Positions 8,250 through 16,299 of a stretch of DNA of 64,000 nucleotides are shown piece after piece. The DNA lies in the NCBI GenBank assembly GCA_963999645.1, contig CAXEUY010000009.1, positions 24,048-88,047 on the forward strand. Direction: 5' to 3'. This DNA comes from MedAcidi-G1 sp002294285. Its GTDB lineage: Bacteria; Actinomycetota; Acidimicrobiia; Acidimicrobiales; MedAcidi-G1. The notes under the pieces are model-generated. The model was not told the DNA's origin. It made no database searches and saw only the letters and a list, made by a program, of their open reading frames with translations. A program made the translations under genes and the position numbers. How positions within the stretch are numbered: the first letter of the stretch is position 1; every line of letters begins with the position of its first letter.

Positions 8250-9194
8250 ATGGGAAAATTTGTCGTTGGAATTGACATTGGCGGCACTTCAGCTAGGGCA
8301 GCACTTGTTGATCTAGAAAGTAGAGAGATAATTCAAGAACACACTACTAAAAGTAGTGATGACGGGCAGAAACTTGTTCAAATACTGTGCTCTCTCGTAA
8401 AAGATCTTGAACGGTCCTCAAAAACCAATGTCTCTTCAGTGGGCATAGGAATAGCTGGATTAGCTCACAAGTCAGGGATTATCAGATACTCCCCAAACCT
8501 TCCCAATCTAATTGAATTCCCAATAGGTCCTGAACTAGAAGCTCATCTCAAAATTCCTGTAACTGTTGGGAACGATGCCACAGTTGCAACGATTGCCGAA
8601 TGGAAAATGGGGGCTGGAAGAAACAGCAATAACTTTGTTCTGGCAACTCTGGGCACAGGAATCGGAACTGGATTTGTTGTTGATGGACATCTGCTACTTG
8701 GAAGTAACGGTTTTGCCGGTGAAGCAGGACACATGATCGTAGATGCAAATGGTCCAATTCATATAACAGGTCAAAAAGGACCATGGGAATATTTCGCCTC
8801 TGGAAATTCGATAAATCGTATTGTGCAAGATGAGGCATCACGCGGAGACTTTCCTTGGGCAGTCGAAATCGCTGGCACTTGGGAAAAGGTAAACAGTCAC
8901 CTTTTATCATCTGGTGTTAAAAAGCAAGAACCCGATTCGTTAAGAATTCTGAATGATTTCTGCCGCGACGTCAGCATAGGTTTAACAAACTTGATTTTGC
9001 TTTTGGATCTTGACACAGTTGTGATTGGAGGTGGAATTTGTGAAATCGGAGAACCTCTACGAAATAGAATCGAAATATGGATCGACGAAATGCTTATTGG
9101 AAGTGAACACCGTCCGAAAGTTGAAGTGAAAATAGCTGAACTAGGCCCCAACGCCGGTGCTGTAGGAGCAGCTCTCTCAACGGATAATGATTAA
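8250..9194 (+). CDS. ROK-family sugar kinase (glucokinase-like)
   Basis: This 314-residue protein of the ASKHA fold probably phosphorylates a hexose with ATP in the cytoplasm. The N-terminal phosphate-1 motif is GIDIGGTSARAALVD, the catalytic Asp lies in VTVGNDATVATIAEW, and the second glycine-rich motif is ATLGTGIGTGFVVDG. GEAGHM gives the conserved metal-site His. The usual zinc motif CxCGxxGCxE is absent: at that place the sequence reads HITGQKGPWEYFASG, with all cysteines replaced. The ATG at 8250 has no SD but a TANNNT box suited to leaderless translation. Glucokinase is the best guess; a repressor is excluded because there is no HTH domain. Confidence 0.85.
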   Translation: MGKFVVGIDIGGTSARAALVDLESREIIQEHTTKSSDDGQKLVQILCSLVKDLERSSKTNVSSVGIGIAGLAHKSGIIRYSPNLPNLIEFPIGPELEAHLKIPVTVGNDATVATIAEWKMGAGRNSNNFVLATLGTGIGTGFVVDGHLLLGSNGFAGEAGHMIVDANGPIHITGQKGPWEYFASGNSINRIVQDEASRGDFPWAVEIAGTWEKVNSHLLSSGVKKQEPDSLRILNDFCRDVSIGLTNLILLLDLDTVVIGGGICEIGEPLRNRIEIWIDEMLIGSEHRPKVEVKIAELGPNAGAVGAALSTDND

Positions 9195-9886
9195 CTATTA
9201 AGTTCAGTTTCAAACATTTCGATAACTCGACTCCAAGCAGTTTCAGCAATTTCTTCGTTATAAGTGCCAAGAGGGTCATCCTCATTAGCAAAAGCATGCC
9301 CGGTCTGCGGGTAGACAATAAAAGTAACGTTCTTGCCTTTGTCTCTAAGCTTTTTCTCTAATTCAGCTACAGAGTCAGGAGGGAAAAAGTCATCTACGCT
9401 AGCAAAGTGCCCCTCGACCCTAGCCGTTAACTCTGTCCAATCTGGTTCATTCTCCCCCAAAGGCGCTCCATAAAATGGGGCAGCTGCGGCAATCCTTTTG
9501 CCTTCAGAAGCAGCAATTAACAATGTCAACATTCCTCCCATACAGAAACCAACCACACCTACAGACGAACCTTCAACATTAGGATGATCAAGCAAATAAT
9601 CGATGGCTCCAGACATGTCGCGAGTTGCTCTCTCTGGTGGCAGAGTGCTCATAAGCTCACCCGCTTTATCCATCTCTGAGTGTTGGGCCAATTCACCGTG
9701 GTACAGATCGGGAGCCAACGCGACAAAACCATTAGCAGCGAGTCGATCACAAACAGCTTTAATCTGTGGTGCTAACCCCCACCACTCCTGAACAACCATC
9801 ACGCCTGCACCTGGTTCAGCTGGTGTAGCAAGATACCCACCTGCTGTAGAATCACCTGCTTGAAAGTTAACCATCTCACCATTCAT
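9191..9886 (-). CDS. Dienelactone hydrolase family protein
   Basis: This 231-residue alpha/beta-hydrolase has the dienelactone hydrolase layout: Glu in VVQEWWG (about E35), the Cys nucleophile in VVGFCMGG (C115), an Asp in FASVDDFFP and the His in TGHAFAN. The family hydrolyses carbonyl-conjugated lactones in aromatic catabolism, but many members act on other esters. GAGGAG precedes the ATG at 5 nt. The gene converges on the ROK kinase and the two stop codons share the four bases TTAA. No aromatic pathway genes adjoin it, so the substrate is open. Confidence 0.9.
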   Translation of the reverse strand: MNGEMVNFQAGDSTAGGYLATPAEPGAGVMVVQEWWGLAPQIKAVCDRLAANGFVALAPDLYHGELAQHSEMDKAGELMSTLPPERATRDMSGAIDYLLDHPNVEGSSVGVVGFCMGGMLTLLIAASEGKRIAAAAPFYGAPLGENEPDWTELTARVEGHFASVDDFFPPDSVAELEKKLRDKGKNVTFIVYPQTGHAFANEDDPLGTYNEEIAETAWSRVIEMFETELNS

Positions 9887-10021
9887 CTTGACTCCTCTTT
9901 TTTAAATAAAACATGGGAAAACCACTCCCAATATCTACAAACTCAGTTGAAACAATATAAGGAAATAGCATCAATTGATGTGTCCAGCAAAAAGAAGACG
10001 TAACCTTCAGTGTGTAACCTC

Positions 10022-10093
10022 GCCCCTGTAGCTCAGCGGATAGAGCATCGGCTTCCGGAGCCGTGTGCGCAGGTTCGATTCCTGCCAGGGGCG
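10022..10093 (+). tRNA. tRNA-Arg, anticodon CCG
   Basis: A cloverleaf can be drawn by hand. The acceptor stem GCCCCTG pairs with CAGGGGC, the D-arm is GCTC/GAGC around AGCGGATA, the anticodon stem CGGC/GCCG closes the loop TTCCGGA (anticodon CCG, G37), and the T-arm is GCAGG-TTCGATT-CCTGC. The discriminator is G and CCA is not encoded. Positions 27 and 43 are both T, leaving a four-pair anticodon stem, and the variable loop is short. The tRNA reads CGG arginine codons. No other RNA gene is near. Confidence 0.95.
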
Positions 10094-10164
10094 CTAACTG
10101 CAACGGCTATAAAAACAAATCGGCTATTATTAAGACTGAACCCAGACGAAAAGAACAGTCAGTA

Positions 10165-11319
10165 ATGTCAGAAAAAAAGCAACCAAGATGGACTTTCCAG
10201 TGGAAAGAACTATACGAAGAAGTAATAGATTCAGGGCTCTGCACCGGCTGTGCTGGGTGTGTGATTTCATGCCCGCATGACGTAATCGGATACGAACATG
10301 CACCAGGCGCATATAAACCTTTTCACCTTGAGGAAGAACTGGGACTAGATAACTGTATCCACGGTGAAAAAGGCTGTACTTCTTGCACAAGAGCATGTCC
10401 AAGATTTAGAGACTGGGAAACAGAAGCAGAAATGCACCTTTTTGATCGCACCCGTACGCCAGAAGAGGTTTCTGGAGTCTACAAAGATGTTCTTCTGACC
10501 AGAGCAAGTGATACTACCGTCCATGAACTCGGCCAAGACGGCGGTTTGGTCTCAGCAATACTCATATGGTGTCTGGAGAACGGCATAATTGATGGAGCTT
10601 TAACCTCGCATTTGGAAAATGATGGAGAAAATGAAAATTCTTGGAAAGCTATTCCTGCTTTAGCTACTGACAAAGAGTCAGTGTTAGCCGGAGCTGGAAG
10701 CAGGTACACGTACTCAGCTAACACACTTGCAATAAATGAGGCTAGAGAGAAGAATCTGGAGTCGCTGGCTCTTGTAGGGATGAGTTGTCAAACTTCGATC
10801 GGCCCTGTCATGTGGAATCGTAAGGTAGGAAAAGCAGGAAAACCAATCAAGTTGAATATTGGATTGCTATGTTCCAAATCTTTTGATGATTCAATTTTCG
10901 AAGAATTGTTTTGGGCAAAATACAGACTTCCAAAAGAAGAAATGACAAAAATGAACATAAAAGGTGTCTTCCAAATTTGGATGAAAAATGGCGACTACCA
11001 CGAGATAAACCTAAAAGAGTGCCATGCTTGGACAAGAGAAGGTTGCAACCATTGTCCAGACTTTGCGGCAGAACACGCTGACATTTCTACAGGCGGAATT
11101 GGAAAATACAATGATTGGACTTTAACTGTTGTTCGAACAGAACTAGGACGCCAAATAATTATGAGGATGCTCGAAGAAGGTGTAATTGAAGGTAGGCCAG
11201 GTGACAGTGATCCAGATGCTATCGAATTGATGCACAAGCTAGCTGCTAAAAGTCGCTCAAGATGGCCTGACTGGGCAAACCCTTCAGCAAAAGTAGGGCT
11301 ACCGCAGTATCAGGGATAA
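10165..11319 (+). CDS. FrhB-like coenzyme F420-reducing iron-sulfur flavoprotein
   Basis: This 384-residue protein resembles the beta subunit of coenzyme F420 hydrogenase/dehydrogenase. A ferredoxin-like N-terminus has two cysteine groups: C26, C29, C32, C36 in GLCTGCAGCVISCPHD and C64, C71, C74, C78 in CIHGEKGCTSCTRACPRF. The FrhB N-terminal part includes ELGQDGGLVSAIL, and the C-terminal FAD/F420 part includes LVGMSCQTSIGP and NIGLLCSKSF. No hydrogenase subunits are near, so it probably moves electrons between ferredoxin or another donor and F420. Relatives with other jobs exist (chlorophyllide-type reductases). Reading from 10063 would start inside the tRNA; the ATG at 10165 is the sensible start, though its SD is weak. 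Confidence 0.85.
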   Translation: MSEKKQPRWTFQWKELYEEVIDSGLCTGCAGCVISCPHDVIGYEHAPGAYKPFHLEEELGLDNCIHGEKGCTSCTRACPRFRDWETEAEMHLFDRTRTPEEVSGVYKDVLLTRASDTTVHELGQDGGLVSAILIWCLENGIIDGALTSHLENDGENENSWKAIPALATDKESVLAGAGSRYTYSANTLAINEAREKNLESLALVGMSCQTSIGPVMWNRKVGKAGKPIKLNIGLLCSKSFDDSIFEELFWAKYRLPKEEMTKMNIKGVFQIWMKNGDYHEINLKECHAWTREGCNHCPDFAAEHADISTGGIGKYNDWTLTVVRTELGRQIIMRMLEEGVIEGRPGDSDPDAIELMHKLAAKSRSRWPDWANPSAKVGLPQYQG

Positions 11320-11328
11320 CCAGCCTGA

Positions 11329-11670
11329 CTACAAACAAGCCTCGTTTGAATCAGTCAACCACCCATAATTTTCTGAAATCATCTGAGGGCTTACTTCATC
11401 TCTGTGCTTTCTAATAAAGTCATCTAGCTCTTTGAACTTCTCAAAGGTCACTAAGTCCTGAACTCGTCTAATCACACACTCACAATAACTTTTTGCCTTT
11501 AATTGAAGATCTGAGTTTGATTCCTGACAAGCTTCTACAAAATTTCTCACTACAAGTTTGTCTTGATCTTCCCAAGATTCTGGCTTCCCATCATTTGCAC
11601 ACCCTGCAAACAATAAAGCACACACAAGAACACCTCCGAATAAGTGTCTCTTATTTAAAAAATTACCCAC
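11329..11670 (-). CDS. Small secreted lipoprotein with a CxC motif, function unknown
   Basis: The 113 residues start with a basic N-terminus, a hydrophobic stretch and LLFAGC, so the mature protein would be lipid-anchored at about C24. The rest is helical and charged and has four cysteines: one in FVEACQES, two in SYCECVIRRV and one near the C-terminus in EACL. This spacing suggests two disulfides outside the cell or a metal site. I do not recognise the family. The start is GTG with no SD; TAGCCT lies 6 nt upstream, consistent with a leaderless mRNA. It converges on the FrhB-like gene with a 9-bp gap. Confidence 0.7.
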   Translation of the reverse strand: MGNFLNKRHLFGGVLVCALLFAGCANDGKPESWEDQDKLVVRNFVEACQESNSDLQLKAKSYCECVIRRVQDLVTFEKFKELDDFIRKHRDEVSPQMISENYGWLTDSNEACL

Positions 11671-11676
11671 AGCGTG

Positions 11677-11682
11677 AGGCTA
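11677..11682 (-). promoter_or_regulatory. Probable leaderless promoter -10 box of the small lipoprotein
   Basis: Read on the minus strand this is TAGCCT followed by CACGCT and the GTG start codon, a 6-nt gap. It is the same hexamer as before the ROK kinase. No SD is present. Confidence 0.5.
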
Positions 11683-11699
11683 GCGTAATCCAAGCAATA

Positions 11700-12374
11700 T
11701 CAATCGCCAGCGGCAATTTTGGCTCTTTTAATCACAGCGTCAAACATTGAGTCGGTTAACCGGCCAGTAAACGTATTCTGCTGACTGACATGATAAGAGC
11801 AAAAAAGTTTCCTGTTTTCATCAATATCGACTTCTAATCCGTGAGAAAACTTCGGTGCTGGCTTTAAACCAAACTCAAATGCTGTAGATGCATAACCGAT
11901 CTGACCCAAAGCCACAACAACTCTTATTTTACTTAGAGCCGAAAGCTCTCTTTCGAAAAAAGGTCGGCAACTGCTTCGCTCTTTTTGATTCGGTTTATTA
12001 GCTGGCGGCACACATTTCACAGGGGAAGTGATAAACACATTTTCTAATTTCAACCCATCTTCTAAACCAACCGATTCAGGCTGACTAGCAAGTCCAGCTC
12101 TATAAAGAGCTGCATACAAAAAATCTCCTGACCTGTCGCCCGTGAAAACTCTTCCCGTTCTATTAGCACCGTGTGCTCCTGGAGCTAATCCAACAATAAG
12201 TATCTTTGCTTGTGGATCCCCAAAACCTGGTACTGGCAATCCCCAATACTCCTGATCTTTGTAGGCAGCACGTTTCTCTTCAGAAACCTTTTCACGCCAA
12301 GAAACCAAACGCGGACAGGCTCTACAAGAAACAACTTCTTTATTTATTACCTCTAATTGAAGAACGGGATCCAT
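11700..12374 (-). CDS. Uracil-DNA glycosylase, family 5 (UdgB type)
   Basis: This 224-residue DNA-repair enzyme removes uracil and other deaminated bases. Family 5 is marked by the active-site motif GLAPGAHGANRTGRVFTGD, in which the usual catalytic Asp/Asn of other families is replaced. The C-terminal His motif appears in SYHVSQQNTFTGRLT. Four cysteines suited to a [4Fe-4S] cluster are C17 and C20 in SCRACPRL plus the pair near residues 120-136. It is divergent from the histidine-phosphatase gene with only 25 bp between the start codons. The leader on its side has TACCCT 6 nt before the ATG and no SD. Confidence 0.93.
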   Translation of the reverse strand: MDPVLQLEVINKEVVSCRACPRLVSWREKVSEEKRAAYKDQEYWGLPVPGFGDPQAKILIVGLAPGAHGANRTGRVFTGDRSGDFLYAALYRAGLASQPESVGLEDGLKLENVFITSPVKCVPPANKPNQKERSSCRPFFERELSALSKIRVVVALGQIGYASTAFEFGLKPAPKFSHGLEVDIDENRKLFCSYHVSQQNTFTGRLTDSMFDAVIKRAKIAAGD

Positions 12375-12380
12375 ATCTGA

Positions 12381-12386
12381 AGGGTA
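12381..12386 (-). promoter_or_regulatory. Probable leaderless promoter -10 box of the uracil-DNA glycosylase
   Basis: On the minus strand TACCCT is followed by TCAGAT and then the ATG, a 6-nt spacing. On the plus strand the same bases overlap AGGGTAGG, which could act as a distant SD for the divergent phosphatase gene. Confidence 0.5.
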
Positions 12387-12399
12387 GGTTGAACTACTA

Positions 12400-13041
12400 A
12401 TGGCAGCTACTTTAATTCTCTTTGTACGTCATGGGAAAACCCCTACGACAGGAAGCAAACTTCCGGGAAGGGCGCCAAACCTTTATCTATCTGAAGAAGG
12501 CCTACTGCAAGCGCAAATAGTTGCGAAAGAAATCGAAGAATCTTCAAGCAGTTTCATAGGTAAAAAAGTTTCAGCAGTTTATGCGTCTCCTATGGAACGA
12601 ACACAACAAACTGCTAAACCGATTGCAAAAAATCTTAATTTGCGCGTTCGCACTCTTCAAGGACTCAATGAATGTGATTTTGGCAAATGGACCGGTAGAA
12701 ATTTACGCGATCTGTCAAAATTGAAATCTTGGTCAACCGTACAAAAACAGCCCTCAAAATTCAGATTTCCTGACGGTGAGTCATTCTCCGAAATGCAAGA
12801 ACGCATGTTAAAAACCGTTAGCAAAATAATTGAGCGTCATTCTGGAAAAACGGTCGTATGCGTCTCTCACGCAGATCCCATAAAAGCAATACTTGCTTCT
12901 GCAGTCGGAACACCCTTGGATCTGTTCCAAAGGATAGTAGTAGGCCCTTGTTCAGTGTCATCAGTTCTATACACAAAAGAACGACCTCTGCTTCTAAGCC
13001 TTAATTCAAATGGAAATTTGAATTCTTCTTTAGGCTCCTGA
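12400..13041 (+). CDS. Histidine phosphatase superfamily protein, MSMEG_4193 type
   Basis: This 213-residue protein has the catalytic RHG motif in LFVRHGKTPTTG, the core Arg in YASPMERTQQTAKPIA, the Glu in LNECDFGKWTG and the second His in VCVSHADPIKAIL. It is therefore a phosphoglycerate-mutase-like phosphatase. It is the first of three genes in the same direction that together match a set conserved in actinobacteria (MSMEG_4193 family, DUF3090, SCO1664 family). In mycobacteria these lie beside mshC and cysQ, as I recall; neither is adjacent here. The substrate is unknown. Confidence 0.88.
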   Translation: MAATLILFVRHGKTPTTGSKLPGRAPNLYLSEEGLLQAQIVAKEIEESSSSFIGKKVSAVYASPMERTQQTAKPIAKNLNLRVRTLQGLNECDFGKWTGRNLRDLSKLKSWSTVQKQPSKFRFPDGESFSEMQERMLKTVSKIIERHSGKTVVCVSHADPIKAILASAVGTPLDLFQRIVVGPCSVSSVLYTKERPLLLSLNSNGNLNSSLGS

Positions 13042-13101
13042 GACAAATACTTATTTATGAGATCTCAAAAAAATTTAAACATAAAAGGTAGTGTCAACTA
13101 G

Positions 13102-13605
13102 ATGGAACGCCCTGAAATAAATTGGAGTCATACAGAAAGTTTCACCGCTGGCACAGTAGGCCCTCAAGGCAGACGGATTTTCTACTTGCAAGCTTGCAAT
13201 GAAGATCAAATTCTCTCATTGAAAGTCGAAAAGCAACAAATGGCTGGACTTGCTGACTTTTTGAGCAGCATGCTCGATGACTTGCCCCCAAACGAAGATG
13301 GTGTCTTCTCAAATGAAACCGGTGGAAAAGCAGAATTTGTGGATCCTTTAGAAGCAGATTGGGTAATCGGAAGTTTAGGTGTCACATACGAACAATTAGA
13401 TGACCGACTAATACTTATCGCAGAAGAACTCATTAGAGAAGAAACCATTGAACCAGCTCAAGTGAGAATACCTCTAAGCAGGTCACAAGTTAAGAGTTTT
13501 ATTCAAACAGCTCAGGAGTTGATTTCTAGCGGAAGGCCACCCTGCCCTTACTGTGGTTCTCCGCTAGAACCAGATGCTGCTGGCTGGTGTCCATGTTTCA
13601 ACTAG
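13102..13605 (+). CDS. DUF3090 family protein
   Basis: This 167-residue cytoplasmic protein of unknown function belongs to an actinobacterial family with a conserved N-terminal beta domain (SFTAGTVGPQGRRIFYLQA) and a C-terminal small zinc-ribbon-like end, RPPCPYCGSPLEPDAAGW followed by CPC. The internal segment DWVIGSLGVTYEQLDDRLIL is also typical. It lies between the phosphatase and the kinase-like SCO1664 gene, 60 and 12 bp from them, so the three are probably one transcript. The four cysteines could bind a metal. No catalytic motif is evident. Confidence 0.88.
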   Translation: MERPEINWSHTESFTAGTVGPQGRRIFYLQACNEDQILSLKVEKQQMAGLADFLSSMLDDLPPNEDGVFSNETGGKAEFVDPLEADWVIGSLGVTYEQLDDRLILIAEELIREETIEPAQVRIPLSRSQVKSFIQTAQELISSGRPPCPYCGSPLEPDAAGWCPCFN

Positions 13606-13617
13606 AAAGAATGAACC

Positions 13618-14376
13618 TTGAAAGAGGAACAAAAATCTGAAGCCACACAAAATCCTTTTAAAGATCGTGAGCCAATTAAAACTGAACTCGCGATCAACGC
13701 ACTAAATCGTGGAGAAATTGAATTGGTTGGTCGTATGCCTTGGGCTTCAAATGGAACTTTCCTAGCGAACTTGCAACATGATGAAATAGAAATCCAAGGG
13801 ATTTACAAACCAGGTAAAGGTGAAAGACCTTTGTACGATTTCCCTTCAGGTATCTATAAAAGAGAAGTTGCAGCATTTGAACTTGCTTACCATCTTGGCT
13901 GGGGTCTTATCCCACCCACCGTGCTCAGAGAGGGGCCTTTAGGGATTGGATCAATGCAACTTTATGTCCCATGTGATTACGAAAAGCATTATTTTACAAT
14001 CAACGAAGACACAAAATTTCGTGATGATTTGATCCGTCTTGCAACTTTTGATCTCTTGGCTAATAACACGGATAGAAAAGCGGGCCATGTGCTAGAAGGT
14101 AAAGATGGTTTGATCTGGGCTATCGATAACTCTCTATGTTTTCACGAAGACTTTAAAATTAGAACTGTTATCTGGGATTTCAGCGGACAAGAAATCCCAA
14201 AAAAACTTATCTCAGATCTAACAAATTTAATCGAGCTAGGAATACCAGAAACTCTTTTCGAGTTGCTTACTTCTAATGAAATAGAAGCCCTTTTGGGAAG
14301 AGCCAACATTCTTGTAACAAATGGATCCCTACCTCATGACCCGTCAGGAAGACAGGTTCCTTGGCCTCTTCTGTAG
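13618..14376 (+). CDS. SCO1664 family protein, PI3/4-kinase-like fold
   Basis: This 252-residue protein resembles the phosphatidylinositol-kinase/HipA-like fold. YKPGKGERPLYDFPSG holds the probable ATP-binding Lys, followed by FDLLANNTDRKAGHVL with a catalytic-loop-like D..N..D and IWAIDNSLCFH with the metal-binding Asp. Real kinase activity has not been shown for the family as far as I know. The start is TTG at 13618: an in-frame stop lies just upstream and the nearby ATG at 13611 is out of frame. The gene closes the conserved three-gene set and stops 5 bp before the convergent etfA. Confidence 0.85.
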   Translation: MKEEQKSEATQNPFKDREPIKTELAINALNRGEIELVGRMPWASNGTFLANLQHDEIEIQGIYKPGKGERPLYDFPSGIYKREVAAFELAYHLGWGLIPPTVLREGPLGIGSMQLYVPCDYEKHYFTINEDTKFRDDLIRLATFDLLANNTDRKAGHVLEGKDGLIWAIDNSLCFHEDFKIRTVIWDFSGQEIPKKLISDLTNLIELGIPETLFELLTSNEIEALLGRANILVTNGSLPHDPSGRQVPWPLL

Positions 14377-14381
14377 AGTTT

Positions 14382-15350
14382 CTACCCTTTAGATTCTAGA
14401 GCTTCGATCAATTTAGGCAATACTTTGTGCACGTCGCCGACTATACCAAGATCAGCTATCCCGAAGATAGGTGCTTCTTCATCTTTATTAATCGCAATAA
14501 TGTTGGCCGAACCCTTCATGCCTACTAAGTGTTGTGTAGCTCCTGAAATACCACACGCAAGGTAAACAGTCGGCTTTACAACTTTGCCTGTTTGCCCAAC
14601 TTGGTAAGAATAAGGGACCCAACCTGCATCTACGACAGCACGAGATGCGCCGGGGGCTCCTTTAACGAGACTTGCCAACTTTTCGATCATTTCGTACTTA
14701 TCAGGCTCTCCGAGGCCCCGACCTCCAGATACGACAATGTTCGCTTCGTCCAAACGTGGACCACTGCTCTCTTCAACAAATTGGTCTTTAACAATTGCGC
14801 TTCCAGTTGCTCCGAGCTCACCCACTTGAAGGTCTGATACTGTAGCAGAACCACCTCCTGTGGATTCAGCCACAAAAGATTTTGGTCGCACTACAAAAAT
14901 AGCTACGCCTTCACTTGTGAATCCTGTGAAAACATCTTTGGTTCCGCCAAAAACTGGTTCATGCCCGATGAGGCGATCTCCGTCTTTTTGCAGATCAACA
15001 ATATTTGTAATTACAGGAGCGTCAAGCTTTGCAGAAAGCCGTCCTGCCACATCACGTCCGTCATAGGTTGTTCCACAAAGTAAAACGTCTGGACCTGAAC
15101 CCTGTGAACAAGCTTCAGCTATAGCTGATGCAATACGCGGACCTGCTAATCCACCTTCAAGTGAACCTATTGAATGAACTATCGAAGCTCCATGATCACC
15201 TAGTTCTGAAGCAACTGATTCCGCGTCACCTGCCATTACGACTTCAACTGAATCTGCCAACTCACGAGCTTTTGCTAGAAGTTCAAGAGTGATGGAAGCT
15301 ACAACACCATCATTGGCTTCACCATGAACCCATATTTTTGAAAATCCCAT
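14382..15350 (-). CDS. etfA: Electron transfer flavoprotein alpha subunit
   Basis: This 322-residue FAD-binding subunit accepts electrons from acyl-CoA and other dehydrogenases. The N-terminal domain (1-180) has the ETF fold with LLCGTTYDGRDVAGRLSA. The C-terminal FAD domain has VVSGGRGLG, VDAGWVPYSYQVGQTGK, YLACGISGATQHLVGM and AIFGIADLGIVGD-like text near the end. The ATG at 15350 has GGAGG 5 nt upstream, which lies over the end of etfB. Its partner etfB is immediately upstream. No ETF-quinone oxidoreductase is in the window, but the many acyl-CoA genes at 50-57 kb suggest uses for it. Confidence 0.95.
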   Translation of the reverse strand: MGFSKIWVHGEANDGVVASITLELLAKARELADSVEVVMAGDAESVASELGDHGASIVHSIGSLEGGLAGPRIASAIAEACSQGSGPDVLLCGTTYDGRDVAGRLSAKLDAPVITNIVDLQKDGDRLIGHEPVFGGTKDVFTGFTSEGVAIFVVRPKSFVAESTGGGSATVSDLQVGELGATGSAIVKDQFVEESSGPRLDEANIVVSGGRGLGEPDKYEMIEKLASLVKGAPGASRAVVDAGWVPYSYQVGQTGKVVKPTVYLACGISGATQHLVGMKGSANIIAINKDEEAPIFGIADLGIVGDVHKVLPKLIEALESKG

Positions 15351-15359
15351 CAATGCCTC

Positions 15360-16139
15360 CTATAGGACCTTTAGTTCATCGAGAAAGGCCATTATGCGCT
15401 CATGGGCTTCACCTTCATCAACAATCACTTCACCGGCTTCACGAGCTGGAGCGTCAGCAATTTCAGTTATCTCTTGACGAGCACCGGCCCAACCAACTGT
15501 CGACGGGTCTATCTCCAATGCTGCAAGATCAAGTTCCTCAACAGGCTTGTTTTTCGCAGCCATAATTCCTTTAAAAGAAGGGTATCTAGGCTCGACCACT
15601 CCAGCGGTAACAGATACAACAGCTGGAAGTGGACAATCGACCACATCGTACCCGGACTCTGTTTGGCGTTTGACTGTTGCCATCTCTCCGTCGACTGTAA
15701 CTTCCTTACCGAAAGTTACAGATGGTAAATTTAATAACTCAGCCAGCTGTTCAGGCACTGTTCCTGTATAACCATCACTTGACTCAGTGGCCGTAAGAAT
15801 TAAATCGGGATTCGATCGTTTAATCGCTGCGGCTAAAACTTTTGCCGTGGAAAGAGAATCAGAACCTGCAAGAGCTTCATCACTCACCAAAATTGCACTT
15901 TCAGCCCCCATGGCAAGTGCTGTTCGCAGGCCACCCGTTTCACCTCCAGGTGTCATCGAAACTAGTCGAACCTCACCTGATCCTGCCGCATCTACAAGCT
16001 GCAAAGCCATCTCAACACCATACGAATCAGATTCATCAAGAATCAACTTCGTATCTCTTTTCAAAGTTTTAGTACCTGGATCCAACTCCCCTGGGTCAGC
16101 GGGATCCGGAATCTGCTTAACACAAACAACTACATCCAT
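15360..16139 (-). CDS. etfB: Electron transfer flavoprotein beta subunit
   Basis: The 259 residues form the AMP-binding beta subunit of ETF. It begins MDVVVCVKQIPDPADPG, has LTATESSDGYTGTVPEQLAE and carries the beta-subunit signature VEPRYPSFKGIMAAKNKPVE in the recognition loop. It is the first gene of the two-gene etfBA unit, separated from etfA by 9 bp. A -10-like CAAAAT lies 6 nt before the ATG and no clear SD is present. The 160-bp region upstream is shared with the divergent lipid kinase gene. Confidence 0.95.
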   Translation of the reverse strand: MDVVVCVKQIPDPADPGELDPGTKTLKRDTKLILDESDSYGVEMALQLVDAAGSGEVRLVSMTPGGETGGLRTALAMGAESAILVSDEALAGSDSLSTAKVLAAAIKRSNPDLILTATESSDGYTGTVPEQLAELLNLPSVTFGKEVTVDGEMATVKRQTESGYDVVDCPLPAVVSVTAGVVEPRYPSFKGIMAAKNKPVEELDLAALEIDPSTVGWAGARQEITEIADAPAREAGEVIVDEGEAHERIMAFLDELKVL

Positions 16140-16299
16140 TGCGCCATTTTGCCTTCTATAAAGACAAACTGGTACATCAAGTGACTAATTTCATGAGATT
16201 TTTTCCTCTTTCAAAAAAGGAAAGTTGATTTTAAAACTTTTTAAACACTTTTGCTTCAACACCATCCTTTCAACAAATCACAACTACTGTTAATGCAAC

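Noticed and set aside
10063..10164. N-terminal extension of the FrhB-like protein by 34 codons
   Set aside because: It would begin within the tRNA-Arg gene and has no homologous character; the ATG at 10165 gives the normal length.
13611..13640. ATG at 13611 as the start of the SCO1664 family gene
   Set aside because: It is out of frame and reaches a stop after nine codons; the TTG at 13618 opens the correct frame.
15338..16161. Plus-strand reading frames opposite etfB
   Set aside because: They are antisense shadows of a well-conserved ETF subunit, without recognisable motifs.
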